From Glycomyces amatae (GTDB lineage Bacteria; Actinomycetota; Actinomycetes; Mycobacteriales; Micromonosporaceae), in contig NZ_JAJLQZ010000004.1 in the NCBI RefSeq assembly GCF_020991375.1, positions 310,001 to 374,000 of the forward strand: a stretch of DNA of 64,000 nt, given 5' to 3'. Below the pieces are notes generated by a model that ran no database searches, was not told the DNA's origin, and saw only the letters and a list, made by a program, of their open reading frames with translations. Made by a program: the position numbers and the translations under genes. Of this stretch, positions 7,875-16,606 are shown in pieces. Within the stretch, counting starts at the first letter, position 1; each line of letters begins with the position of its first letter.

Positions 7875-9473
7875 TCAGACCTCGGCGAGGGCGGGCTCGG
7901 GAACGCGGTCCGCCGGCGTCTGCTCGGTCTCACCGCGCCGGCGGCCCGGGAAGAACGCGGCGATCACGATCAGGCCCACCACGCCCACGGCGATCGCGGC
8001 GAACGCGGTGGTGTGGAGCGAGGTGATGAACGAGGCGTCGGCGGCCTGGGTGACCGGGCCGACCGCCTCGGGCGGGAGCAGCCCCGACTCGAGCGCGCCG
8101 TAGGTGGAGGCGTAGGACTCGCGGGCCGCGTCCGGCAGCTGCGGGGCGGCCTCGGCGACCTCGGAGCGGTAGGACTGGGCCATGACCGTGCCGAGCACGG
8201 CGACGCCGAGCGCGCCGCCGACCTGGCGCAGGGTGTTGGCGAGCGCCGAGCCGACGCCGGCCTGCTCCCTGGGGACCGAGGCCATCAGCGTGTTCATGGC
8301 GGGCGGCATGAGGTTGGCCATGCCGGCGCCGGTGATGGCGAACAGGACGATGACGACCCACACCGGGGTGTCGGCCTCGAAGACCGTGGCGGTCACGACG
8401 AAGTTGGTGATCACCAGGAGCATCGCGACGACGCCGACGGCCTTGGCGCCGAAGCGGTTCACCAGCGAGTTCGACATCGGCGCGAAGACGAGCATGGCGG
8501 CGCCGAACGGCAGGAACAGCAGACCGGTCTCCAGCGGCGAGTAGCCCTTGAGCAGCTGGAGGTAGAAGGTCATGAAGAACATCAGGCCCATCATCCCGAA
8601 GAAGGTGAGGACGATGATGGCCGAGGAGGCCGAGAAGCGGGTGTTCTTGAACAGCTTCATGTCGAGGGAGGCGTGCGGGATGCGCCGCTCCCACAGGACG
8701 AAGGCGACCAGGACGGCCACGCCGAGGGCGATGGTGCCCCAGACCTCGACGCCGGCCCAGGATCCGGCGTCCCCGGCCTCGATGATGCCGTAGGTGAGGC
8801 TGACGAGGCCGACCATGGACAGGGCCATGCCGAGGAAGTCGGCCTTGGTCTTCCCGCCCGTGGACTCGGGGGCGAGGACGGCGATGGCGATGAGGCCGAA
8901 GACGACGATCGGGACGTTGATGAGGAAGACCGAGCCCCACCAGAAGCGCTCCAGAAGGGCGCCGCCGACGATGGGGCCGATGGCGCCGCCGATGCCGACC
9001 GCGCCGGTCCAGATGCCGAGGGCCTTGGGGAACTCCTTGGCGGAGAAGACGTTGCGCAGCAGCGACAGCGTCGAGGGCATCATGATCGCCGCGCCGGCGC
9101 CCATGAGGGCCCGGTACCAGATGAGCTGGTCGGGGGTGGTGGCGTAGGCCGAGAGCAGGGAGGCGACGCCGAAGACGACGAGGCCGGCCAGGAGCATCCG
9201 CTTGCGGCCCAGGCGGTCGCCGATGACGCCGGAGGCGAAGAGGAGGCCCGCGAAGACGAGCGTGTAGGAGTTGATCATCCAGGCGAGGTCGCTCTGGCTG
9301 GCGCCGACGCCCTCCTCGGGGTCGGCGAGGGTCTTCATGGCGACGTTGAGGACGGTGTTGTCGAGGACGACGACGATGAGGCTGATGACCAGGACGCCGA
9401 GGATGGCCCACCGGCGGGGGTGGCCTCGGTCTTCCGGCGCCTCGGGGGCGGGGACGGAACGGGTTTCGCTCAC
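7875..9473 (-). CDS. MFS multidrug exporter, DHA2 (EmrB/QacA) family
   Basis: A 532-residue drug/proton antiporter predicted to have 14 membrane segments. The DHA2 signatures are clear: LDNTVLNVAMKTL in the first helix, GDRLGRKRMLL between helices 2 and 3, and PIVGGALLERFWWGSVFLINVP in the antiporter-motif region. The charged N-terminus (about 25 residues) and C-terminal tail face the cytoplasm. It heads an operon with the tetR gene just downstream. Substrate cannot be told from sequence. Confidence 0.92.
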   Translation of the reverse strand: MSETRSVPAPEAPEDRGHPRRWAILGVLVISLIVVVLDNTVLNVAMKTLADPEEGVGASQSDLAWMINSYTLVFAGLLFASGVIGDRLGRKRMLLAGLVVFGVASLLSAYATTPDQLIWYRALMGAGAAIMMPSTLSLLRNVFSAKEFPKALGIWTGAVGIGGAIGPIVGGALLERFWWGSVFLINVPIVVFGLIAIAVLAPESTGGKTKADFLGMALSMVGLVSLTYGIIEAGDAGSWAGVEVWGTIALGVAVLVAFVLWERRIPHASLDMKLFKNTRFSASSAIIVLTFFGMMGLMFFMTFYLQLLKGYSPLETGLLFLPFGAAMLVFAPMSNSLVNRFGAKAVGVVAMLLVITNFVVTATVFEADTPVWVVIVLFAITGAGMANLMPPAMNTLMASVPREQAGVGSALANTLRQVGGALGVAVLGTVMAQSYRSEVAEAAPQLPDAARESYASTYGALESGLLPPEAVGPVTQAADASFITSLHTTAFAAIAVGVVGLIVIAAFFPGRRRGETEQTPADRVPEPALAEV

Positions 9474-9740
9474 AGTGCGTTTCCAATGCTGTTCTGGTGC
9501 GCGGCGGACGGACCTCCCGTCCGCGCGGATGCCCGGCGCCGCGGCCTGCGGCGCGCTGCGGCGTCGCAGGCCGGGGCCGTGCCCGGTGGTGTTCCCCGCC
9601 GCGGCGCCGACCGCGGCGGTGTCGTGGTGATGACGCGCGGCGGGCGGCGGAAGTGACGCGGGCCCGGGGCGCGATGCTCGGGGAAGCGGTGGGCTTCAGC
9701 GAGCGTTGTGGTGTTGGGGATCAGCCTATGCCATTCCGAA

Positions 9741-9760
9741 ACGATACGGTACCGTATCGT
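9741..9760. promoter_or_regulatory. Perfect 20-bp palindrome, probable TetR operator
   Basis: ACGATACGGT followed by its exact complement. Perfect palindromes of this ATACsGTAT-like kind are typical operators of TetR repressors of exporters. It lies in the 395-bp gap (9474-9868) between the divergent exporter and menaquinone genes, 268 bp from the exporter start and 109 bp from mqnL. I see no gene elsewhere in this gap. Confidence 0.7.
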
Positions 9761-9868
9761 AATGCGGGTCACAGGAAATCGTACCGCCGGGCACCGACAC
9801 TCCGCCCGGGCAGGACCGCGTTCACTCCCCGTCAGGGGCCGGGGCCGGTCCGCACCCCGGGTGATTGA

Positions 9869-11338
9869 ATGGGTCGCGTGGCACCCAAGTTCCCCTACGA
9901 CGACCTCCAGTCGTTCCTGGCCGCCCTCGAGGCCGACGGCGACCTCAAGCGGATCTCGGCCGAGGTCGACCCGCACCTGGAGATCTCCGAGATCACGCAG
10001 CGGGTGATCCGCGAGGGCGGACCCGCGCTGCTGTTCGAGAACCCCTCCGGAAGCGGCATCCCCGTCGCCATCAACCTCTTCGGCACCGAGGCGCGCACGG
10101 CCAAGGCCCTCGGCGTCGCGAGCCTGAACGAGATCGGCGACCGCATCGGCGAGCTCGCCAAACCCGAGCTGCCCGTCGGCTGGGCCGGCATCCGCGACGG
10201 GCTCGGCAAGCTCATGCAGCTGAAGTCCGTGCCGCCCAAGAAGCTCCGCAAGGCCCCGTGCCAGGAGGTGGTCTTCACCGGCGACGACGTGGACCTCGAC
10301 ATGCTGCCGGGCCTCCAGGTCTGGCCCGGGGACGGCGGCATCTTCCACAACTTCGGGCTCACGCACACCAAGCACCCCGAGACCGGCAAGCGCAACGTCG
10401 GGCTCTACCGGCTCCAGCAGCACGATGAGCGCTCGATCGGCCTGCACTGGCAGATCCACAAGAACTCCACCGGCCACTACGCCGAGGCCGAGCGGCGCGG
10501 CGAGCGGCTGCCGGTCGCGGTCGCCATCGGACCCGACCCGGTGATGGCCTACGCGGCGACCGCGCCCCTGCCGCCGGACATCGACGAATACCTGTTCGCG
10601 GGGTTCCTGCGCGGCGAGCGCGTCGAGATGGTCGACTGCCTGACCGTGCCGCTCCAGGTGCCCGCGAGCTCGCAGATCGTGCTCGAGGGCTGGGCCGAGC
10701 CGGGCGAGCGCCTGCCCGAGGGCCCGTTCGGCGACCACACCGGGTTCTACACGCCGGTGGAGCCGTTCCCGGTGATGCGGGTCGAGGCGATGACCATGCG
10801 CCGCGACCCGGTCTACCACACCATCATCACCTCGGCGCCGCCCCAGGAGGACCACGGCCTGGGCAAGGCCACCGAGCGGACGTTCCTGCCCCTCGTCAAG
10901 ATCATGATCCCCGAGATCGTCGACTACGACATGCCCGCGGCGGGGGTCTTCCACAACTGCGTCATCGTCTCGATCGACAAGAAGTTCCCGAAGCAGGCGC
11001 AGAAGGTCATGAGCGCCATCTGGGGCCTCCAGATGATGAGCCTGACGAAGCTCATCGTGGTGGTCGACGCCGACTGCGACGTGCACGACTACCGCGAGGT
11101 GGCCTGGCGCGCGCTGGGCAATGTGGACTACTCGCGGGACCTGCTGCTGACCGAGGGCCCGGTGGACCACCTCGACCACGCCTCGTACCACCAGTTCTGG
11201 GGCGGCAAGGCCGGCATCGACGCGACCGCGAAGTGGCCCGAGGAGGGGTACACGCGCGGATGGCCCGAGATGATGCGCATGAGCGCCTCGGTGAAGGCCA
11301 TGGTGGACAAGCGGTGGAAGGAGTACGGGTTCGGCTGA
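9869..11338 (+). CDS. mqnL: UbiD-family menaquinone decarboxylase (MqnL-like)
   Basis: A 489-residue UbiD decarboxylase, a family that uses prenylated FMN. The next gene is a UbiA-type prenyltransferase, the neighbour relation seen in the futalosine menaquinone pathway of Streptomyces, where MqnL decarboxylates the prenylated 6-naphthoate intermediate. UbiD features seen include an N-terminal DDLQSFLAALE segment, the EGPFGDHTGFY loop and a C-terminal VVVDADCDVHD/DHLDH region. A UbiX partner that makes the cofactor is not in the window. ATG 9869 is used; an in-frame GTG at 9878 is possible. Confidence 0.87.
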   Translation: MGRVAPKFPYDDLQSFLAALEADGDLKRISAEVDPHLEISEITQRVIREGGPALLFENPSGSGIPVAINLFGTEARTAKALGVASLNEIGDRIGELAKPELPVGWAGIRDGLGKLMQLKSVPPKKLRKAPCQEVVFTGDDVDLDMLPGLQVWPGDGGIFHNFGLTHTKHPETGKRNVGLYRLQQHDERSIGLHWQIHKNSTGHYAEAERRGERLPVAVAIGPDPVMAYAATAPLPPDIDEYLFAGFLRGERVEMVDCLTVPLQVPASSQIVLEGWAEPGERLPEGPFGDHTGFYTPVEPFPVMRVEAMTMRRDPVYHTIITSAPPQEDHGLGKATERTFLPLVKIMIPEIVDYDMPAAGVFHNCVIVSIDKKFPKQAQKVMSAIWGLQMMSLTKLIVVVDADCDVHDYREVAWRALGNVDYSRDLLLTEGPVDHLDHASYHQFWGGKAGIDATAKWPEEGYTRGWPEMMRMSASVKAMVDKRWKEYGFG

Positions 11339-11389
11339 GACGCCGCCCGCCCGCCTTCCCCGCCCCCTTCCCGAACCGGAGTGAACACC

Positions 11390-12274
11390 GTGCCGACACT
11401 CGCCCAGCGCCCGAACCACGTCAAGGACTTCCTGAAGCTCGTCGCCTTCGAGCACTCGGTGTTCGCGCTGCCCTTCGCGTACCTGTCCACGCTCACGGTG
11501 ATGCACCTCGAGGACGCCTTCAGCTGGCGGGTGCTGGCCCTGGTCACGATCGCGATGGTCGCCGCGCGGACGCTCGCCATGGCGGCGAACCGGATCATCG
11601 ACCGCAAGATCGACGCGAAGAACCCGCGCACGGCCCGGCGCGAGCTGGTGACCGGCGCGGTCTCCCTCAGGACGGCCTACGTCGGCTGCGCGGTGAGCCT
11701 CGCGGCCCTGCTCGCCTCCGCCGCGCTGCTCAACCCGCTCTGCCTGGCGCTCAGCCCGCTCGCGGTGGCGCCGCTGATCGTCTACCCGTACGCCAAGCGC
11801 TTCACGGACTACCCGCACGCGATCCTGGGCCTGGCCCAGATGGTCGCCCCGGTGGGCGCCTGGCTCGCGGTGACGGGCACGTTCGAGGGCTCGGGCCCGG
11901 CGATCGTCCTCGGAGCCGCCGTGGGCCTGTGGATCGGCGGGTTCGACCTCATCTACGCCTGCCAGGACACGGCGGTCGACCGCGAGATCGGCGTCCGCTC
12001 GACCCCGGCCCGGTGGGGCGTGCGGGTCGCCCTGCACGCCTCCACCGTCACGCACGTCGTCGCGTGGGCGGCGTTCGCGTGGTTCGGCGCGATGACCGGC
12101 TACGGCCGGGTGTACTGGATCGGCCTCGGCGTGGTCGCCGTGGCGCTGGTCTACGAGCACGCGGTGGTCAAGCCGCACGACCTGTCGAAGGTGAACCGGG
12201 CCTTTTTCACCGCGAACGGCTTCGTCGCCGTGGCGCTGTTCGCGTTCGCCCTCGCGGACCTGCTGCTGCGCTGA
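11390..12274 (+). CDS. mqnP: UbiA-like prenyltransferase (MqnP)
   Basis: A 294-residue integral-membrane prenyltransferase with about eight helices. Both Asp-rich motifs for Mg-diphosphate binding are present: NRIIDRKID and CQDTAVDREIG. It would attach the polyprenyl chain to the naphthoate-type precursor just before MqnL acts. I choose GTG 11390 because GGAG (11378-11381) lies 8 bases before it; the in-frame GTG at 11381 would overlap that ribosome-binding site. It lies 51 bases behind mqnL in the same direction. Confidence 0.87.
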   Translation: MPTLAQRPNHVKDFLKLVAFEHSVFALPFAYLSTLTVMHLEDAFSWRVLALVTIAMVAARTLAMAANRIIDRKIDAKNPRTARRELVTGAVSLRTAYVGCAVSLAALLASAALLNPLCLALSPLAVAPLIVYPYAKRFTDYPHAILGLAQMVAPVGAWLAVTGTFEGSGPAIVLGAAVGLWIGGFDLIYACQDTAVDREIGVRSTPARWGVRVALHASTVTHVVAWAAFAWFGAMTGYGRVYWIGLGVVAVALVYEHAVVKPHDLSKVNRAFFTANGFVAVALFAFALADLLLR

Positions 12275-12334
12275 GGCCTCCGGCGGCCGCCTCGACGGAT
12301 GCGAGCGCCGGTGCCCGTTCGGGGTCCTCAGTGC

Positions 12335-13051
12335 TTATTCGCGCTCGCCCGCATGGGCGAGCGCCGACGGGGTGCGGCAGCCGACGATGGCGGGCGCCTC
12401 GTGCACGAGGGCGTCGTTCTCGGCGGCCTCGACCATGAAGCGCGCGAAGTCGGTGCGGCGGGTCATGTTGCTCGCCAGGACCGGGTCGCCCACGTGGCGG
12501 CTCCACACCGGCAGTCCTTCGGCGGGGCCCTCCTCGAGGTCGGAGCCGCGCACCAGGGTCCACCGGGTGTCGCTGGCGAAGATCAGGTCGGCGGCGCGGT
12601 ACTGGTCGTCCATGTCGAGCAGGCGCGTGAACCGCAGGAGCCTCGCGAAGGCGACCGCCGCCTTGATCTTCCGCGGGTACCGGTCCTGCCCGTCGCGGCT
12701 GATGTGCCAGCCGCAGGAGAAGACGAGGCGGGCGCCGGGCTCGGCGGAGTCCATGACCGCCCGGGCCGTGCCCGAGGAGTAGTCGCGGACGCCCCAGGGC
12801 ACGAGGACGGCGAGGACGGCGGCGCAGCCCTCGACGGCCCGGGCGACGGCCTCGCGGTCGTTCGTGTCGGCGCCGATCACGGTGATGCGGCCGGCGAAGT
12901 CGTCGAGCTTGGGGACGCTCTGCTCGCGGCAGACGCCCACGACCTCGTAGCCGCGGTCCAGGGCGTGCCGGACCATGTGGCGGCCGAGCTTGCCGGACGC
13001 GCCGACGATGCAGATCCGCTTGCCGACGCCGGCCTGCGGGATGGGTTCCAT
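12335..13051 (-). CDS. NAD(P)-binding atypical SDR / NmrA-like protein
   Basis: A 238-residue Rossmann protein with the dinucleotide loop VGASGKLGRHMV at about residues 15-26 and no obvious YxxxK catalytic pair, as in NmrA/atypical SDR proteins that act as NAD(P)H-dependent reductases or redox sensors. It is transcribed away from a TetR gene, and the shared 100-bp spacer contains a strong inverted repeat, so it is probably that regulator's target. Substrate unknown. Confidence 0.75.
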   Translation of the reverse strand: MEPIPQAGVGKRICIVGASGKLGRHMVRHALDRGYEVVGVCREQSVPKLDDFAGRITVIGADTNDREAVARAVEGCAAVLAVLVPWGVRDYSSGTARAVMDSAEPGARLVFSCGWHISRDGQDRYPRKIKAAVAFARLLRFTRLLDMDDQYRAADLIFASDTRWTLVRGSDLEEGPAEGLPVWSRHVGDPVLASNMTRRTDFARFMVEAAENDALVHEAPAIVGCRTPSALAHAGERE

Positions 13052-13083
13052 GACGTGCTCCTCGTTCGAAGGGTACTTGCTCC

Positions 13084-13116
13084 TTTACACTGTACAGGAA
13101 AACTGTACGGTGTAAA
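13084..13116. promoter_or_regulatory. Inverted-repeat operator between divergent tetR and SDR genes
   Basis: Arms TTTACACTGTACAG (13084-13097) and CTGTACGGTGTAAA (13103-13116) pair at 13 of 14 positions around a 5-base centre. The position between the two divergent start codons makes it a good autoregulatory TetR operator. Confidence 0.72.
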
Positions 13117-13153
13117 GTACGGTGATGACCGAGCCGATGGACAGGACCCGCAC

Positions 13154-13819
13154 GTGACCGCCGAGCCGACCCGCCGCGGCACCCTCAACAGGGAGAAGGT
13201 CCTGCGCGAGGCGGTGGCGATGGCCGACGAGGCGCGGGGGGCGGTGCCGAGCACCAGGAAGCTGGCCGAGCGGCTCGGCGTGCGGGCCATGGCGCTGTAC
13301 CACCACTTCCGCAACAAGGACGAGCTCCTCGACGGGATGGTCGACGCCGTCTTCGCCGAGGTGGCGCTGCCGGAGGACGGGGTCGACTGGCGGGAGGCGA
13401 TGCGGCGGCGGGCCGCCTCGACGCGGGACGCGCTCGTGCGGCATCCGTGGGCGATCGGCCTGATGGACTCGCGGCCGAACGCCGGGGAGGCGACGCTGCG
13501 CCACCACGACGCGGTGATCGGGTGCCTGCGCGGGGGCGGGTTCACGATCGCCGGTGCGGCGCACGCGTTCTCGGTGCTCGACAGCTACATCTACGGGTTC
13601 GTGATCCAGGAGCTGGCGCTGCCGTTCGACTCCCCCGGCGGACTCGAGGCGGTCGGCGAGGGCCTCATGGAGCGGATGGCCGGGGGCGCGTACCCGCACC
13701 TGACCGAACTGGCGGTCGAGCACGCCCTCAAGCCCGGCTACGCCTACGCCGACGAGTTCGCGATCGGCCTGGACCTCGTCATCGACGGCCTCGAACGCCG
13801 CCGCGAGGAGTGGCGCTGA
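13154..13819 (+). CDS. TetR family regulator with TetR_C-type ligand domain
   Basis: A 221-residue repressor starting at GTG 13154 (TEPTRRGTLNREKV), the only start in this frame after the operator. The helix-turn-helix spans about residues 10-60 (LAERLGVRAMALYHHFRNKDELLDGM), the classical TetR pattern, and the C-terminal part resembles the TetR_C domain of the tetracycline-repressor subgroup. It is divergent from the NAD(P)-binding protein gene. Confidence 0.87.
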   Translation: MTAEPTRRGTLNREKVLREAVAMADEARGAVPSTRKLAERLGVRAMALYHHFRNKDELLDGMVDAVFAEVALPEDGVDWREAMRRRAASTRDALVRHPWAIGLMDSRPNAGEATLRHHDAVIGCLRGGGFTIAGAAHAFSVLDSYIYGFVIQELALPFDSPGGLEAVGEGLMERMAGGAYPHLTELAVEHALKPGYAYADEFAIGLDLVIDGLERRREEWR

Positions 13820-13910
13820 CCGGGGCCGCATTCGCAGGCGGGACTGCTCAGACCCGTGGGCGCGCCAGGGCGGCGGCGCTCGCCGAAGGCATCGGCGCAC
13901 CTGGGGTCGA

Positions 13911-13966
13911 TTTCATGTAACTACGGTTCATGCAAGTACACTTACATGAACCGTAGTTACATGAAA
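13911..13966. repeat. 56-bp inverted repeat with four 15-bp-spaced sites upstream of the DUF234 ATPase
   Basis: A 22-bp arm (13911-13932) is exactly complementary to 13945-13966, and the inner bases continue the pairing with one mismatch. Within it TTCATGTAA (13912), TTCATGCAA (13927), TTACATGAA (13942) and TTACATGAA (13957) recur at exact 15-bp steps. It ends two bases before the GGAGG ribosome-binding site of the ATPase gene, so it could be a compound operator, an mRNA hairpin controlling translation, or both. Confidence 0.85.
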
Positions 13967-13978
13967 TGGAGGCAGGAC

Positions 13979-15427
13979 GTGGACAAACCGCCGGCGCTGT
14001 TCGACCGCGATCGGGAATGGCGGGCCCTCGACCGGTTCGTCAACGGCGGAGCGCCCGGACTGACGCTCGGGATCGTCAGCGGACGCCGACGCCAAGGCAA
14101 GACCTTCCTCCTCCAGGCACTGGCCAGGGCCACCGGCGCCTTCTACTTCGCCGCGGAGGAGGCGACCGAGCGCGAATCGCTCGCCCAGTTCGGCAAGGCC
14201 CTGGCGCACTACCTCCGGACCCCGGGCACGTTCGACTTCTCCTCCTGGAAAGAGGCCTTCGACCAGGTCTTCGAGCACTGCGGCGGGCGTCTCGTCATCA
14301 TCGACGAGTTCCCCTACCTGCTCAACGCCTCGCCGTCGCTGCCGTCGGTGATCCAGCACCAGGTCGACTCCCGGGAGCAGCCGTGGAGCGAGGGCGGCCC
14401 CACGCGGCTCATCCTCTGCGGTTCGGCGATGTCGGTCATGGGGGGGCTGCTCAGCGGCAACGCGCCGCTGCGCGGTCGGGCGTCCCTGGAGTTGATCGTC
14501 CGGCCCTTCGACTTCAAGACCGCCGCGCGCTTCTGGGAAGCGGACAGTCCGCGCCTGGCCGCGCTCCTGCACGCGATCACCGGCGGCACCCCCGCTTACC
14601 GCACCCGATACGTCGACCACCGGGCACCGGCCTCGCTCGAGGACTTCGACAGATGGGTGGTCGAGCGGGTGCTCGACAACCAGTCGCCGCTCTACCGCGA
14701 GGCTCGCCACCTGATCGCCAGCGAGGGAGGCATCCGGGACGCCTCGCTCTACCACGCGGTGCTCGGAGCGATCGCGGCCGGACGCCATACGCGCAGCGGC
14801 ATCGCGGAGCACTGCGGCCGCCAGGCGTCGGACCTCACCCATGCGCTGTCGGTGCTGGAGGACTGCGACCTGATCCGCGTCGACCCCGACGCCTTCAAGG
14901 CCAACCGGCACCTGTTCCGCATCAACGAACCGCTGATCGTCTTCTACGAGGCGATCATGCGCCCCGCCTGGTCCCGGCTCGAACTCGGCCAGGCCGACGC
15001 CGTATGGCGCGAAAGCGCCTCGAAATTCACCAGCCAGGTCATGGGCCCGCATTTCGAGCAACTCTGCCGCACGTACACGATGGCGGGCGACCGGTTCGGG
15101 GGCTTCCCCTCCGAGGTGTCCTCAGGGGTCATCACGGACAAGACCGCCCGGTCCCCCATCGAGGTCGACGTCGTCGCGACGAGCGCGCTCGAGGCGAACC
15201 GGCCGAAGCGGGTGCTCTGCCTCGGCGAGGTGAAGTGGGGCACGCGCATGGACATGCACCACCTGGCCCGGCTCGCCCGGGTCAGGGACCTGCTGGCGAA
15301 GAAGCAGGACACGGCCGACACCGCGCTGGCGTGCTTCAGCGCCGCCGGCTTCAGCGACGACCTGGCGGCGGCCGCTTCGGGCGACCCGCGCATCCACCTG
15401 ATCGAACTGGACGACCTCTACCGCTGA
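13979..15427 (+). CDS. ATPase_2-family AAA ATPase with C-terminal DUF234 nuclease-like domain
   Basis: A 482-residue protein of the archaeal-type ATPase family. Walker A is GRRRQGKT (residues 35-42), Walker B is LVIIDEF with D109/E110, a sensor-like ILCGSAMSVM follows, then a winged-helix segment (HTRSGIAEHCGRQASDLTHALSVLEDCDLI). The C-terminus has EVDVVA and GEVKWG spaced like the D...ExK core of PD-(D/E)XK nucleases, matching DUF234. GTG 13979 is preferred because GGAGG stands 6 bases before it; in-frame ATGs at 13946 and 13961 fall inside the long inverted repeat. The biological role of this family is not established. No partner gene is evident. Confidence 0.85.
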   Translation: MDKPPALFDRDREWRALDRFVNGGAPGLTLGIVSGRRRQGKTFLLQALARATGAFYFAAEEATERESLAQFGKALAHYLRTPGTFDFSSWKEAFDQVFEHCGGRLVIIDEFPYLLNASPSLPSVIQHQVDSREQPWSEGGPTRLILCGSAMSVMGGLLSGNAPLRGRASLELIVRPFDFKTAARFWEADSPRLAALLHAITGGTPAYRTRYVDHRAPASLEDFDRWVVERVLDNQSPLYREARHLIASEGGIRDASLYHAVLGAIAAGRHTRSGIAEHCGRQASDLTHALSVLEDCDLIRVDPDAFKANRHLFRINEPLIVFYEAIMRPAWSRLELGQADAVWRESASKFTSQVMGPHFEQLCRTYTMAGDRFGGFPSEVSSGVITDKTARSPIEVDVVATSALEANRPKRVLCLGEVKWGTRMDMHHLARLARVRDLLAKKQDTADTALACFSAAGFSDDLAAAASGDPRIHLIELDDLYR

Positions 15428-15509
15428 GCACTCCGGCTCTCGCCCGATCTGGAAAGGACCGGTCGAAGACGGTCTCCCCCGCAGACGACCGAGTCGTCGC
15501 GAGCGGGTC

Positions 15510-16250
15510 TCAGATCTCGGTGCGGTACTCGAGTTCGTAGGCGCTGCTGTCGAGGATCATCTCGGTGACCTCGACGCAACGGTCCTCGGCGTCGAAGGCG
15601 GTGCGGGTGATCGCGACGACCGGGGTGCCGCCGGGGAGTTCGAGTGCGGTCGATTCGGCGGGAAGCGGCATCCGCGCCCGCAGCCGCTCGACGAAGCGGA
15701 CCGGCGCGTGCCCGATCTCGGCGAGCCGGGCGTAAACACCGCCGGGCCCGGTGTCGGTGTAGACGATGCGGGTTCCGTGCGCGAGTTCGCGCGGGTAGTA
15801 CGAGTCCGCGAGCTGGAAAGGTCGTTCTTTCGAAATGAACCGGCGTGAGCGATGGACAACCGGTTCGCCGACTTCGACGCCGAATACCGAGGCGACGGCC
15901 TGGGTTGCGGCGGCTTCGCCGATCGTGACTTCGACGACGGATTGCGGCGACTTGTTGCTGTCGGCATCTTGAATCGCCTGACCGGTCTGCCAAACCGCCA
16001 AGCGGCCTGGAAACGACCGCTGAATCGGTTCGAAGGTGCGCACATAACTTGCAGACCTGGGCTTGGTGAGGACCAGCCCGGCGTTGCGGAGTTCAGCGAT
16101 CACGCGAGACGCGGTCCCGCGATCGATGCCGAATTCATCAGCGATTGCGGTGGCGCTAGGCATTCGATCCCCTGGCGCGTAAGTCCCGTCCAGGATTCGT
16201 TCGCGCAGCGTCTCGGTCGCGAATCCCGCTGAGCCTGGCTTGCGGGTCAT
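15510..16250 (-). CDS. GntR family regulator with UTRA domain
   Basis: A 246-residue HutC-type GntR repressor. The winged helix is at about residues 8-70 (ILDGTYAPGDRMPSATAIADEFGIDRGTASRVIAELRNAGLV), and the UTRA effector domain follows (EVGEPVVHRSRRFI, DTGPGGVYARLAEIGH, VVAITRTAF). ATG 16250 has GGAGGG upstream; a longer frame to 16295 lacks a site. It is divergent from two small genes and probably controls them and itself. Ligands of UTRA domains include sugars, amines and other small molecules; none can be assigned here. Confidence 0.87.
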   Translation of the reverse strand: MTRKPGSAGFATETLRERILDGTYAPGDRMPSATAIADEFGIDRGTASRVIAELRNAGLVLTKPRSASYVRTFEPIQRSFPGRLAVWQTGQAIQDADSNKSPQSVVEVTIGEAAATQAVASVFGVEVGEPVVHRSRRFISKERPFQLADSYYPRELAHGTRIVYTDTGPGGVYARLAEIGHAPVRFVERLRARMPLPAESTALELPGGTPVVAITRTAFDAEDRCVEVTEMILDSSAYELEYRTEI

Positions 16251-16332
16251 GCTGATGTTCCCTCCCTGGCCGGGTGCGGAACTCAGCCTACCCATCCAGC
16301 TCTCGGCGATTTGCGGGAGAAGCCGCCCTATT

Positions 16333-16356
16333 CTGAAGGTTCAGGCATTGTCTGAA
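16333..16356. promoter_or_regulatory. Candidate GntR operator cluster
   Basis: CTGAA-GG-TTCAG (16333-16344) and TTCAG-N7-CTGAA (16340-16356) share a half site, and another ACTGAAC occurs at 16374-16380. They lie 83-130 bp upstream of the GntR start in the divergent spacer 16251-16606. Confidence 0.4.
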
Positions 16357-16472
16357 GCCATCAGATATGTTTTACTGAACAAGGCCTGATTCGGGATCGC
16401 TCGACAATGCGGTGCTGACTCGCAGGCCGCCGGGTTCGGTGGGGATTCGGTGGCATTGCCGCACGGCGATCC

Positions 16473-16580
16473 CTGCCCGCCCCGCATCTGCGGGTTCGGG
16501 GCGGGCAGCCTTCCAACTTCATACGGCCGCGCAATGACTGCGGCCCGCCGAGAAAGCTTGGAACCTAGACCGGCGGGCCG
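16473..16580 (+). promoter_or_regulatory. Two leader hairpins upstream of the small genes
   Basis: A 12-bp perfect stem (16473-16484 / 16497-16508, 12-base loop) is followed by a 10-bp perfect stem (16541-16550 / 16571-16580, 20-base loop containing an AAGCTT). Both lie in the probable 5' leader of the gene at 16607. They could form an attenuator or protect the transcript; neither is followed by a T-tract. Confidence 0.4.
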
Positions 16581-16606
16581 CGTACTCCACGAGAAACGGA
16601 GTTCCC

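Noticed and set aside
13911..13966. The long inverted repeat as an insertion-sequence end or CRISPR unit
   Set aside because: No transposase, direct target duplication or spacer-repeat array accompanies it; its contact with the ribosome-binding site fits regulation better.
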